From positions 200,906 through 264,905 of the forward strand of contig JACKLK010000009.1 of assembly GCA_024236015.1 (NCBI GenBank): DNA of 64,000 bases, in the 5' to 3' direction. Shown here piece by piece: positions 34,710-42,201 of this stretch (positions are counted from its first letter, which is position 1; each line of letters opens with the position of its first letter). The stretch is from Rhodoferax sp. Its GTDB lineage: Bacteria; Pseudomonadota; Gammaproteobacteria; Burkholderiales; Burkholderiaceae_C. The translations under genes were made by a program, and so were the position numbers. The notes below the pieces were generated by a model. That model was not told the origin of the DNA and searched no databases. It saw only the letters and a list, made by a program, of their open reading frames with translations.

Positions 34710-35102
34710 ATGAACCTGCCATTGCGTCAGGAGCTGTACGACCAGCTCGCGCGTGAAGACGCGCATTTCAGCCGTGCGCCCCAAGCCTTCTTCGAAGCCT
34801 GGAAGCGCGGTGCGGAGATCGCCGGTGCCGAGTGGTTCGGCGACGGCACCCGCGAAGGCTTGCAGCGTGCCAAGTCCAAGTGGGATCTGCGGCCCAAGCT
34901 GCTGCTGCTCAACGACGCCCTCGGCGTGCTGAGCAGCGGCCAGCGGATGTTCTTGTCCGCGATGGTGAGCTTCTACAACTCCCGCGAGGGAGGCGCGATG
35001 CTCAAGCGTTGCGGCTTCGAGGGCCTGTCCGATCTGGGTGGTCTCGATCTGGAACGGCGCCAGGTCATCGCGGACCTGACGCTGAACTACCACGGTTGGT
35101 GA
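34710..35102 (+). CDS. Hypothetical ICE protein
   Basis: 130 residues from the ATG at 34710, with CAGGAG upstream. Largely helical: ELYDQLAREDAHFSRAPQAFFEAWKRGAEIAG, then LNDALGVLSSGQRMFLSAMVSFYNSREGG. No transmembrane segment or catalytic motif. It resembles short cytoplasmic proteins common in this block of PFGI-1-type ICEs. Probably co-transcribed with the 34436 gene. Confidence 0.7.
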   Translation: MNLPLRQELYDQLAREDAHFSRAPQAFFEAWKRGAEIAGAEWFGDGTREGLQRAKSKWDLRPKLLLLNDALGVLSSGQRMFLSAMVSFYNSREGGAMLKRCGFEGLSDLGGLDLERRQVIADLTLNYHGW

Positions 35103-35142
35103 GCCGACGCCGGCCTGCCACCGAATTGCTTCTCCAACCCGT

Positions 35143-35177
35143 GAGGGGCATGCGCGCTGCAAGGCGCCATGTCCCTC
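35143..35177 (+). promoter_or_regulatory. Nested hairpin downstream of the 34710 gene
   Basis: Outer stem GAGGGGCATG/CATGTCCCTC (one G-U pair), inner stem GCGC/GCGC. No strong T-run follows, so it looks more like a leader element than a terminator. Confidence 0.5.
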
Positions 35178-35240
35178 GTTTTCTTTCAGACCTGTCCTCC
35201 CTGGGCGCCAGCCGCCTGGCTCCCATTTCATCCACTCGCT

Positions 35241-35270
35241 GGGGTTCAATCCCCGGCAGGGGATTGCCTC
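35241..35270 (+). promoter_or_regulatory. Leader hairpin upstream of the 35296 gene
   Basis: CAATCCCC-GGCA-GGGGATTG (35247-35266), an 8-bp perfect stem ending 29 bases before the ATG. Same position and C/G-run style as hairpins before other genes of this block. Confidence 0.55.
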
Positions 35271-35295
35271 GGCCATCCTCTGCCGGAGAAATCCC

Positions 35296-36009
35296 ATGTC
35301 CTATCCCAACAATCCTTTCGTCCGTGGCTATCACGGCCTCTCGGTCGAGCGGCTGCTCGCCATTTCCTACGACGACGATTGCCCATTGACCTACCTGCCG
35401 CTGCACGCCTCGCAGTCGCATCTGCCGGACAGCCAGGTCATGCGCTATCCGTGCATCTTCAGCGACGACTTCGCCCTCATCACCGAGGGCCAGGACGTGC
35501 CGCCGGAGCTGGACGCGCAATGCCGAAGCCACGGCATTGCGCGCACCGTGGTCTATGCCGTCATGGCCGAAGAAGACAGCAAGCCGCTGCACGTGGCCGA
35601 CACCTACTCGGACGAGGCTGCACGCGAAGTGGCTCGACGCCTGCGCTTCGACGCCGGACACTACAGCCGGTGCTGGGAGATCAGCAGCGGCCACATCACG
35701 GAAGCCGCCTGGCATTTCCTCGCCGAGCTGGCGGACATCGCGACGCCGACGGCGTTCCTCTTCATCGCCTTCCGTATTCCGTACAGCCAGGCGATCGGCG
35801 TGAAGCTGATCGCCACGCCCTGGACGGATGCGAACCTGCGAATGGTCGAAGGCACGACCGCGAAGCGGCTGGATCGGGAGCACCGCCGCAAGGGCATGCC
35901 CGATTGCCTGGTCGAGGTGCTGCGCCTGGCGGCGCTCGCCGACGTGCGCATGCTGATCTTCGACGCTGATGCGCCGGTGCTCGACGGATTGCCCGTCTTC
36001 GATGAATGA
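35296..36009 (+). CDS. Hypothetical ICE protein
   Basis: 237 residues, start MSYPNNPFVRGYHGLSVERL, with CCGGAG upstream. Mixed alpha/beta with YAVMAEEDSKPLHVADTY and FLFIAFRIPYSQAIGVKLIATPW. No signal peptide, membrane segment or catalytic motif that I recognise. A clear terminator follows at 36018, so it ends its own transcription unit. Function unknown. Confidence 0.72.
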   Translation: MSYPNNPFVRGYHGLSVERLLAISYDDDCPLTYLPLHASQSHLPDSQVMRYPCIFSDDFALITEGQDVPPELDAQCRSHGIARTVVYAVMAEEDSKPLHVADTYSDEAAREVARRLRFDAGHYSRCWEISSGHITEAAWHFLAELADIATPTAFLFIAFRIPYSQAIGVKLIATPWTDANLRMVEGTTAKRLDREHRRKGMPDCLVEVLRLAALADVRMLIFDADAPVLDGLPVFDE

Positions 36010-36017
36010 CCCTTCCT

Positions 36018-36045
36018 GAGCCCCGTTCGCGGGGCTCTTTCATTT
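36018..36045 (+). terminator. Rho-independent terminator
   Basis: GAGCCCCG-TTCG-CGGGGCTC followed by TTTCATTT, nine bases after the 35296 gene. Confidence 0.85.
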
Positions 36046-36432
36046 GGTGAACAGCGGTCGCCGCGCGCTGCTGAAGTGGCGGTGGGAGAACCGGAGCCGC
36101 CTGCACGGCCGCAGGCACCACACACGCCTCGCCAATGCGGGAAGGCGTCGATGCCCATTACCACTCGCGCCCGCGCGATGCCGACGCCACGCTTACACCA
36201 TGTTCCGCTGACACCCGTCAGCAGCATGCCCAGGTAGCCATGATCTTCAAGGCTACGGCGCGGTTTTCGACCGCGTTGATCGACCAGTTCGCACCGGCAT
36301 CCTTGCGCGAACGTCCATCGGTTCCGACCGATGGTGATGCCACCAAGCTGTTCCTTCAACCCACGCGGGGGTTCCACACCTTCCCCGCCTGGGTCGGGTG
36401 TGTCTCCGCTTCTTTTTCTCAGGAGATTCACC
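36046..36432. other. 387-bp leader region of the DUF3577 gene
   Basis: No coding signal. Contains a GGCGTCG/CGACGCC stem (about 36145-36187), the RNA motif at 36208-36285 and a CACACC/GGTGTG hairpin near 36376-36403. The gene is probably transcribed from a promoter just after the terminator at 36018. Confidence 0.55.
36208..36285 (+). ncRNA. Three-hairpin leader RNA motif, copy B
   Basis: P1: CTGAC-ACCC-GTCAG (36208-36221). P2: GTAGCC/GGCTAC with 11-base loop ending GATCTTCAA (36234-36256). P3: CGCGGT-TTTCG-ACCGCG (36259-36275), then TTGATCGACC. The linker GCATGCCCAG between P1 and P2 is shared with copy D. It ends about 148 bases before the DUF3577 start. Confidence 0.8.
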
Positions 36433-37005
36433 ATGACCACTTCCACCGACAAGTCCTACTTCGACCTGCACATCACGGGCCTCGGGTATCTCAACCGCAT
36501 CCGCGAAGTGAAGCCCAAGAAAGGCGACGCCTTCCTGGCCTGCGACATCGCGGCGCTCAACGGTCCCAGCGACGACGTGTCCTATGTCCGTTTCGATACG
36601 CGCGTCTCGGGCTCCGAAGCGCAGCACCTGGTGCGCCGTTGCATCGAGGCCGTCGAGGTCGAGAAGAAGGTGATGATCGGCTTTCGCCTCGGCGACCTGT
36701 GGGCCGACACCTTCACCTACTCCAAGGGCAAGCGGGCCGGCGAACAGGGGGTGAGCTTCAAGGCCCGCCTGCTGTTCATCAGTTGGATCAAGGTCAATGG
36801 CAAGCTCGTCTACAAGGCCGAGCCCAAGTCGACCGAGGCCGACGATCGCCAGGATGGTGACGCGCGCACCCCGGAAGTCCCCGCGACGACCGAAGCGCCC
36901 GCTGCCCGCCAAGCCCCCGCGAAGCAGGCCACCCAGCCCGCTGCCGAAGCTGCCGATGAAGCCGCTGCCGATGCCCCCACATTGGCCGTCGCCGAGTCGT
37001 TCTGA
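36433..37005 (+). CDS. DUF3577 (STY4534 family) ICE replication-associated protein
   Basis: 190 residues from the ATG at 36433, with AGGAG upstream. Residues 1-135 match DUF3577: YFDLHITGLGYLNRIREVKPKKGD, ALNGPSDDVSYVRFD and LLFISWIKVNG. An OB-like beta-rich fold is plausible. The last 50 residues are an Ala/Pro-rich tail. Named as a replication protein in related islands, without proven mechanism. It has a structured leader upstream and a terminator five bases downstream. Confidence 0.85.
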   Translation: MTTSTDKSYFDLHITGLGYLNRIREVKPKKGDAFLACDIAALNGPSDDVSYVRFDTRVSGSEAQHLVRRCIEAVEVEKKVMIGFRLGDLWADTFTYSKGKRAGEQGVSFKARLLFISWIKVNGKLVYKAEPKSTEADDRQDGDARTPEVPATTEAPAARQAPAKQATQPAAEAADEAAADAPTLAVAESF

Positions 37006-37010
37006 TCCAC

Positions 37011-37038
37011 AAGGCCCCCACGGGGCCTTGTCTCTTTC
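37011..37038 (+). terminator. Terminator-like hairpin between DUF3577 and DUF3275 genes
   Basis: AAGGCCCC-CAC-GGGGCCTT followed by GTCTCTTT. The next gene starts 18 bases later, so partial read-through or a leader role is also possible. Confidence 0.65.
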
Positions 37039-37055
37039 GTCAGCAGGAGACCTTC

Positions 37056-37667
37056 ATGATCACCATCCCCGGCCAACTGGCCATCAAGACCATCCACGGC
37101 AGGAACGGCGACTTCAACGTCGGCCGCCTGGCGACCTCGATCGGCGAGTTCGTCGTGAAGAACGCCGAGCTGGACCAGTATGCCGAAGGCAAGTACGAGG
37201 GCGATTTCATCATCACGGAGATCCGTCCCTCCACGTACAACGCCAACGGCCGCATGGTCATCGAAATCCGCGCCCACCTGGGCGGGATGACGCTGTCCAA
37301 CATCGACGCCCTGAGCCGCGACGACGCCCGTCGGCTGAGTCCGCAGGAAGTCGATCCGCTCGATGAGGAAACGCCGGCCCCTGCGCCCGCCGAACCGAAG
37401 GCACCCGCCCGAGGCAAGGCCCGCAAGTCGCGCGATCCCCTGGTCGATACCACGCCGTTCGGCAGCGAACCGGCCGCCACGTCACCCGCGGCATCTGCCG
37501 ATGCGGACGACGCAGCGCTGTTCGGCACGCTCTGGCCGCTGGGCGAGACCGTCAAGCTCGATGCCACCGTGGATCGCCGCGTCCTGCGTCAGCAGCGCGA
37601 CCGCCTCGGCGAGCTGGGCTACGAGTTCGCTCCGCTGTCCCAGGACTGGCACCTCGCTACCGCCTGA
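37056..37667 (+). CDS. DUF3275 family ICE protein
   Basis: 203 residues from the ATG at 37056, with CAGGAG upstream. Residues 1-85 match DUF3275 (IPGQLAIKTIHGRNGDFNVGRL, FVVKNAELDQYAEGKYEGDF, IRPSTYNANGRMVIEIRA). A charged Pro/Ala linker follows. The end, LFGTLWPLGETVKLDATVDRRVLRQQRDRL, is a second conserved block. Cytoplasmic, no enzyme motif. Function unknown; typical companion of DUF3577. Confidence 0.87.
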   Translation: MITIPGQLAIKTIHGRNGDFNVGRLATSIGEFVVKNAELDQYAEGKYEGDFIITEIRPSTYNANGRMVIEIRAHLGGMTLSNIDALSRDDARRLSPQEVDPLDEETPAPAPAEPKAPARGKARKSRDPLVDTTPFGSEPAATSPAASADADDAALFGTLWPLGETVKLDATVDRRVLRQQRDRLGELGYEFAPLSQDWHLATA

Positions 37668-37671
37668 CCAC

Positions 37672-37697
37672 CCGCCGGGGTTCTTCCCCCGGCGGGG
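37672..37697 (+). promoter_or_regulatory. Hairpin upstream of the 37731 gene
   Basis: CCCGCCGGGG/CCCCGGCGGG with a six-base loop, a 10-bp perfect stem five bases after the DUF3275 stop and 33 bases before the next ATG. No T-run follows. Confidence 0.55.
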
Positions 37698-37730
37698 CGG
37701 AACTCCGGCCTTTGTCACAGGAGAAATCCC

Positions 37731-38126
37731 ATGGGCTGGACCTATGTCCGTACCTCACGCGATCAACTGATCCGCGAGCTGACCGCAACGGAAGACACCG
37801 ATCGCGGGCGCCGCGAAGTCATCGACCACGCGCTGATCGACAACGTGCTGTGGAGCGTCGTGCGCATCACCGCCAAACAGCCAGGCTTGAGCGGCCTCGC
37901 GGCCGGCGAGTCGGTCTGCATCATCTGCTGCGACCTGCTGGAGGCCTCGGGCAACGAGTGGGGCTACAAGTCCCTCGTCGAAGCCGAGCATCCCTACTAC
38001 TACTCGTGCCCGCTGCGCTTTCTCGCGATGGCGCCGGAGCAATGCGCCACCTGGCGCGCACGGGTGCGCAGCTGCCACGCACGGCACGGTGCCGCGGGCG
38101 GCGCCGCCGAAACGACGGCAGGGTGA
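37731..38126 (+). CDS. Conserved hypothetical ICE protein (possibly DUF6927)
   Basis: 131 residues, start MGWTYVRTSRDQLIRELTATE, with AGGAG upstream. The middle reads DNVLWSVVRITAKQ and ICCDLLEASGNEWGYKSLVEAEHPYYYSCPLRFL, with several conserved cysteines and aromatic residues. It resembles short ICE and plasmid proteins of the DUF6927 type; I am not certain of that number. Its stop is eight bases before the next start. Confidence 0.72.
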   Translation: MGWTYVRTSRDQLIRELTATEDTDRGRREVIDHALIDNVLWSVVRITAKQPGLSGLAAGESVCIICCDLLEASGNEWGYKSLVEAEHPYYYSCPLRFLAMAPEQCATWRARVRSCHARHGAAGGAAETTAG

Positions 38127-38133
38127 GGTTCAC

Positions 38134-38394
38134 ATGGACACCATCCTGTCATCTCTCTCGGCCTCCCTGCTTGGCTTCGTCGAGGACCAGTTGTCGAACA
38201 ACGACGTGTCCGCCGACGACGAGCTGCTGGAGCACTTCGTCGCCAACGGCCTCACCGAGGCGCAGGCGCGGCAGGCACTGACCTACCGCGACCCGTACCT
38301 GGGCCGCATCTATCTGGAAGGCTTCACGCCGATCCGCACGGGTGCGCAAGCGCTGCGCTTCAACCCGCACAGCCGGCAGTTCGAGCCGGACTGA
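38134..38394 (+). CDS. Small hypothetical ICE protein
   Basis: 86 residues from the ATG at 38134, GTGAGG upstream. Helical N-terminus (LLGFVEDQLSNNDVSADDELLEHFVANGLTEAQARQAL region) and a C-terminal GFTPIRTG patch. The part LTEAQARQALTYRDPYLG looks like a UBA- or CUE-style helix bundle but is too short to assign. Same transcription unit as the 37731 gene; a terminator follows. Confidence 0.7.
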   Translation: MDTILSSLSASLLGFVEDQLSNNDVSADDELLEHFVANGLTEAQARQALTYRDPYLGRIYLEGFTPIRTGAQALRFNPHSRQFEPD

Positions 38395-38442
38395 ACCACA
38401 GGCCTGTCCGGCCCTGCATTCCTCTTCGTCAGATCCCCGTCC

Positions 38443-38468
38443 GGCCCTGCACTGCAGGGCCATTTTTC
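38443..38468 (+). terminator. Rho-independent terminator
   Basis: GGCCCTG-CACTG-CAGGGCC followed by ATTTTTCG. The phrase GTCCGGCCCTGCA also occurs at 38406, a short direct repeat. Confidence 0.85.
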
Positions 38469-38538
38469 GTCCCCGCAATCGCGCGCATCGGCGGTCCGCC
38501 CGTCGACGCCCATTGCTTTTTCCTCCAAGGAGATCGTC

Positions 38539-39366
38539 ATGCAACTCGCATCCCGTTTCGCCCCTCGTTCGCCGGTGCTGCGTTCCAACCATCCGCTGTC
38601 GGATGACCAGATTCGCACCGTCGCCCCCTCCATCTTCGCGGAGACCCCGCACGAAAGCCGTTCCCAGCGCTATGCCTACATCCCGACCGCCGCAGTGCTC
38701 ACCGAGCTTCGCAAGGAAGGGTTCCAACCGTTCATGGTGTGCCAGACCCGCGTGCGCCATGAAGACCGGCGTGAGTTCACCAAGCACATGCTGCGCCTTC
38801 GCCATGCCAGCCAGATCAACGGCGCAGAGGCCAACGAGATCATCCTGCTCAACTCGCACGACGGCAGCAGTTCGTACCAGATGCTTGCCGGCTTGTTCAG
38901 ATTCGTCTGCATGAACGGACTGGTCTGCGGCGACACCACCGCCGACGTGCGCGTGCCGCACAAGGGCAACGTGACCGATCACGTCATCGAAGGCGCCTAT
39001 GAGGTGCTGCACGGCTTCGGCCAGGTGCAGGATTCTCGCGACGGCATGCGCGCCATCACGCTCGATGAAGGCGAGGCCGAAGTCTTCGCCCGCTCGGCGC
39101 TGACGCTCAAGTACGACGAGTCGGGCAAGGCGCTGCCGATCACGGAGAACCAGATCCTGCGACCGCGTCGTTTCGACGACAACCGACCGGATTTGTGGTC
39201 GGTCTTCAACCGGGTTCAGGAGAACCTGGTCAAGGGTGGCCTGAGCGGCCGTGCCGCGAACGGGCGTCAGCAGAGCACGCGGCCCGTGCAAGGCATCGAC
39301 CAGAACGTGCGGCTCAACCGGGCGCTCTGGCTGCTGGCTGACGGCCTGCGGCAACTGAAGGCTTGA
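38539..39366 (+). CDS. DUF932 domain protein
   Basis: 275 residues from the ATG at 38539, with AAGGAG upstream. The DUF932 core is clear: SRSQRYAYIPTAAVLTEL, RHEDRREFTKHMLRLRH, ILLNSHDGSSSYQML, LFRFVCMNGLVCGDT, and the C-terminal NRVQENLVKGGL. Such proteins are frequent on plasmids and ICEs, often near anti-restriction genes, but no activity is established. Separate unit with a terminator on each side. Confidence 0.9.
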   Translation: MQLASRFAPRSPVLRSNHPLSDDQIRTVAPSIFAETPHESRSQRYAYIPTAAVLTELRKEGFQPFMVCQTRVRHEDRREFTKHMLRLRHASQINGAEANEIILLNSHDGSSSYQMLAGLFRFVCMNGLVCGDTTADVRVPHKGNVTDHVIEGAYEVLHGFGQVQDSRDGMRAITLDEGEAEVFARSALTLKYDESGKALPITENQILRPRRFDDNRPDLWSVFNRVQENLVKGGLSGRAANGRQQSTRPVQGIDQNVRLNRALWLLADGLRQLKA

Positions 39367-39381
39367 ACGGCCTGAACTCCA

Positions 39382-39418
39382 GCGGACCTGCTCGCAAGGG
39401 CATGGTCCGCTTTTTCTT
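39382..39418 (+). terminator. Rho-independent terminator after the DUF932 gene
   Basis: GCGGACC (39382) pairs with GGTCCGC (39404), followed by TTTTTCTT. Confidence 0.8.
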
Positions 39419-39554
39419 GGGCGCTGATTGCCGTCGGCGCACGGTGCTGTCAGTAGTGGCTTCCCTAGCCTGGCGATCGACGGCCTGGCGGACAATCTCT
39501 CTCTGGCTGCAACCTCCCTGGCCTTTTCCTCCCTGAAGCCAAGCAGTCCATTTC

Positions 39555-39590
39555 GCCGCCTTCGGTTCGCGCCGGGGCGGCTTTTTCTAT
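39555..39590 (+). terminator. Terminator-like hairpin in the gap after DUF932
   Basis: GCCGCC (39555) pairs with GGCGGC (39576) and is followed by TTTTTCTATTT. It lies 165 bases after the first terminator, with no gene between them. Confidence 0.7.
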
Positions 39591-39685
39591 TTCGGGGCCG
39601 CGGCTTGCCTGCGAATAGGGAGACGGCGCATTGCCGTTTTGCGCTCCCTGCGTGGACGCCCATGAAGCAGGCTGCGTCCATGTCC

Positions 39686-39755
39686 GTCGGCGATGCCGAC
39701 AACATGCCCAGGTAGCCCAGACCTTCAAGGCTACGGTGCGTCCTGACGCACTGGT
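39686..39755 (+). ncRNA. Three-hairpin leader RNA motif, copy C
   Basis: P1: GTCGGC-GAT-GCCGAC (39686-39700). P2: GTAGCC/GGCTAC with loop ending GACCTTCAA (39712-39734). P3: GTGCGT-CCTG-ACGCAC (39736-39751). P1 and P3 differ in sequence from the other copies but keep pairing. It ends about 102 bases before the next start codon. Confidence 0.8.
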
Positions 39756-39856
39756 TGTTCTTCTCGCCGAGACGTTCACCACGTTCCTTTCCACCCCGTG
39801 GGGCAGTGACTGCCTCAGCGGGCGGTGCTGCCTCCTTCTTCATCGAGGACATCACC

Positions 39857-40513
39857 ATGCCCGTACCTACTGCTCCGAAACCGCTGTATCGCATCGACGA
39901 ATGCCCCGACCTCATGGCCGATGGCTGCGTCGGTGACGAGAACGGCAACCTCGTCTTCCTCTCCCTCTGGGCGCGCGACACCGCGATCCAGCAGTTCCTG
40001 GCGCGCCTGACCCTCGGGCGCGACGAACAGGGACTCGACCAGTTCCACATCGTCAATTCGCAGGGCGGCTCCATCCCGGTCTTCGTCGGCAACGGCGAGA
40101 ACCTGGAAAAGCGCAGCACCCGCGCCTATCGCCGCACGTTGTTCGGATCGCTCACCAACCTGTGGCTGGTCGACCGGCGTTGCGTCAGGCCGGACAAGTC
40201 CAACGCGAGCGCGCTGGTGCTCCTGCCGCGCGATGCCACACACCGGCTCGACCGGCTGTGGACGCTGGTGCAGGACACCTGCCCGCTGCCGTTGCTCGAC
40301 CACTGGCGCGACCTCGTGCTGGACCTGCTGCAAAGCCGCTCGATGCTGACCCGCCTTCCGTTCGCCCTCGGGCCGCTGGAAGGCCACCGGCTCGCCATCG
40401 ACGTACCGGCGCTGACCCAGGCGCTGGGCGGCTTGATCCGCGATGACGTGCTCACCACGGGCGAACCCGCGAAGCGCACCGCTCGCCAGCGGCCGCTCGA
40501 AGCGGTGGCCTGA
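39857..40513 (+). CDS. Hypothetical ICE protein
   Basis: 219 residues from the ATG at 39857. GAGGACATC supplies a moderate ribosome site. Sequence: YRIDECPDLMADGCVGDENGNLVFLSLWARDTAIQQFLARL at the N-terminal side (core ENGNLVFLSLWARD), then FGSLTNLWLVDRR and LDHWRDLVLDLL. Mixed fold, cytoplasmic, no catalytic motif seen. Found in the same place in related ICEs, as far as I can recall. A strong hairpin follows its stop. Confidence 0.7.
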   Translation: MPVPTAPKPLYRIDECPDLMADGCVGDENGNLVFLSLWARDTAIQQFLARLTLGRDEQGLDQFHIVNSQGGSIPVFVGNGENLEKRSTRAYRRTLFGSLTNLWLVDRRCVRPDKSNASALVLLPRDATHRLDRLWTLVQDTCPLPLLDHWRDLVLDLLQSRSMLTRLPFALGPLEGHRLAIDVPALTQALGGLIRDDVLTTGEPAKRTARQRPLEAVA

Positions 40514-40524
40514 ACTCGTCGCAC

Positions 40525-40548
40525 CGGACATGCACGCGCGCATGTCCG
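40525..40548 (+). terminator. Terminator-like hairpin
   Basis: CGGACATGC-ACGCGC-GCATGTCCG followed by CTTCCCTT, 11 bases after the 39857 gene and 33 before the methyltransferase. Weak T-tract. Confidence 0.55.
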
Positions 40549-40580
40549 CTTCCCTTCATCACCAACCCAGGAGATTTCCG

Positions 40581-41690
40581 ATGGCTCTCATGTTCCCGCG
40601 GCTTGCCCGCAACTTCGTCAAGAATGGGTACTTCCCGACCGACGAGCCCACGCTCGAAAGAGCGCTCGCCGCACTGGCGCCCGGCGATGCGCCGATGTGC
40701 ATCCTTGATCCCTGCGCCGGCGAAGGCGTGGCGATCGCCGAAGCCGCGCACGCCCTCGGGCGCGAGCAGGTCAAGGCATTCGCCGTGGAGTTCGACGCGG
40801 AACGCGCACGCCACGCCCGCGGTCTGGTCGATCACGGCCTGCACGCGGACCTGATGGACACGCTCATCTCGCGCCAGTCCTTCGGCCTGCTGTGGCTCAA
40901 CCCGCCGTATGGCGACCTTGCCAAGAATGCCGATGGCAACATCGGCTACCAGGGCCAGGGCCGCGCCAGGCTGGAAAAGCTGTTCTATCAACGGGCGCTG
41001 CCGCTGCTGCAATACGGCGGCGTGCTGGTGTTCATCCTGCCGAGCTACGTGCTCGATGCGGAGATGGTCGGATGGCTCAGTCGCCACTTCGCCGAGCTGC
41101 GCGTCTACCAGGCGGTGGACAAGCAGTTTCGGCAGGTGGTGATCTTCGGCCGCCGGGTCCGCCAGCGCGACCAGGCATCGGATGCGGTCAAAGCCGTGCG
41201 TGGTCTGCTGCTGCAGATCGGGCAAGGCGACGCCGAAGCCGAGGAACTGCCACCCGAATGGCCGTTCCTGCCATACACCGTGCCTGCCAGCCCGGCCGAG
41301 CCCGAGCACTTCTACCGCGTCACGATGGAGCCCGAGCAGTTCGCCTACGAAGTCGGCCGGCTGCAAGGGCTCTGGCCGATGGTCGATGCGCACCTGGGCG
41401 CCGCACAACAGTCGCTGCGGCCACCGGCGCGTGCCTTGTCGATCTGGCATCTCGCCCTGGCCTTGGCCGCGGGCGCGATTTCCGGCGTGGTGCGGTCCAA
41501 GGCTGGACGGACCTTGGTCGTGAAAGGTGACACCCACAAGGAGAAAACCCTCCAGACGGAGTTCACCGAACGCGACGACGGCACCGTGGCCGAGACTCGC
41601 ATCCTCACCGACAAGTTCGTGCCGGTCATCCGCGCCTGGGACATGACACCGGGCTCCGCGACGCGGGGCGTGGTGTTGACCATCCGCTGA
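40581..41690 (+). CDS. Adenine-specific DNA methyltransferase-like protein (class I SAM)
   Basis: 369 residues from the ATG at 40581, with CAGGAG upstream. SAM-binding motif I is ILDPCAGEG (about 41-49). The adenine-methylase motif LLWLNPPYG (about 103-111) is present. The segment FILPSYVLDAEMVGWLSRHFAELRVYQA is typical of N6-adenine methylases with no fused recognition domain. The C-terminal 130 residues are specific to ICE homologues. No nuclease gene is adjacent, so it is probably an orphan methylase that protects or marks ICE DNA (inference). Confidence 0.85.
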   Translation: MALMFPRLARNFVKNGYFPTDEPTLERALAALAPGDAPMCILDPCAGEGVAIAEAAHALGREQVKAFAVEFDAERARHARGLVDHGLHADLMDTLISRQSFGLLWLNPPYGDLAKNADGNIGYQGQGRARLEKLFYQRALPLLQYGGVLVFILPSYVLDAEMVGWLSRHFAELRVYQAVDKQFRQVVIFGRRVRQRDQASDAVKAVRGLLLQIGQGDAEAEELPPEWPFLPYTVPASPAEPEHFYRVTMEPEQFAYEVGRLQGLWPMVDAHLGAAQQSLRPPARALSIWHLALALAAGAISGVVRSKAGRTLVVKGDTHKEKTLQTEFTERDDGTVAETRILTDKFVPVIRAWDMTPGSATRGVVLTIR

Positions 41691-41735
41691 TCGTTGTTCC
41701 CTGACGGCTTGCCGTCGCTTTCATTCACCCACCGG

Positions 41736-41766
41736 GGCCATGTCACCCCGCTGGGGTGCCGTGGCC
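41736..41766 (+). promoter_or_regulatory. Two-tier leader hairpin upstream of the 41793 gene
   Basis: Outer stem GGCCATG/CGTGGCC (one G-U pair), one mismatched position, inner stem CACCCC-GCT-GGGGTG. It ends about 13 bases before the GAAGGAG ribosome site. Confidence 0.65.
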
Positions 41767-41792
41767 TCTTTCATTTCTCGAAGGAGCACACC

Positions 41793-42098
41793 ATGGCACT
41801 CGCTGTTCTTACCCCTGTATCGCAGACGCGCTTTGCCCCTGGGCAGATCGTCATGACCATCGGCGTCGATGCGCTGGTGCGACAAGGCCAGCTCAACCCG
41901 GCCCCCTACCTGCGCCGCCACCTTGGTGGCGATTGGGGCGATCTCGACGAGAGCGACCGGCGTCAGAACGACGCTGCGTTGCGCTCTGGCGAGGATCGGT
42001 TGTTCTCGTCCTACCAGGTCGCGCCTGACCTGAAGCTGTGGATCATCACCGAATGGGATCGCAGCGTGACCACGCTGCTGTTGCCCAGCGAATACTGA
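41793..42098 (+). CDS. Small plasmid-related hypothetical protein
   Basis: 101 residues from the ATG at 41793, with AAGGAG upstream. The pattern FAPGQIVMTIGVDALVRQGQ, HLGGDWGDLDESDRRQND, GEDRLFSSYQV and LWIITEWDRSVTTLLLPSEY is shared with small proteins of unknown function on many plasmids and ICEs. Single domain, cytoplasmic, no known activity. Confidence 0.8.
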   Translation: MALAVLTPVSQTRFAPGQIVMTIGVDALVRQGQLNPAPYLRRHLGGDWGDLDESDRRQNDAALRSGEDRLFSSYQVAPDLKLWIITEWDRSVTTLLLPSEY

Positions 42099-42143
42099 TC
42101 TTCATCCCACGCGGCCGCGCGCCGCTTCATCTCATCCCACCCC

Positions 42144-42182
42144 GGGGCATGCCATCGCCCCGCAGGGGGAGGTGCATGCCCC
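42144..42182 (+). promoter_or_regulatory. Two-tier leader hairpin upstream of the helicase gene
   Basis: Outer stem GGGGCATGC/GCATGCCCC (9 bp perfect), inner stem CCCC-GCA-GGGG. It ends 19 bases before the ATG. Same design as the hairpin at 41736 but with a different outer stem sequence. Confidence 0.65.
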
Positions 42183-42201
42183 ATTCATCTGGAGCATCAC
42201 C

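Larger units (their letters stand above)
39419..39856. other. 438-bp leader region of the 39857 gene
   Basis: No coding signal on the forward strand. It contains a second terminator-like hairpin at 39555, a TGGACGC/GCGTCCA stem near 39650-39681, the RNA motif at 39686-39755 and a GGGGCAG/CTGCCTC leader hairpin near 39801-39834. A short transcript ending at 39590 would be an unannotated small RNA. Confidence 0.5.

Noticed and set aside
38149..40119. A 656-codon reverse open frame across the DUF932 gene and its flanks
   Set aside because: It crosses three forward terminators and the RNA motif and resembles no protein; forward genes explain the region.
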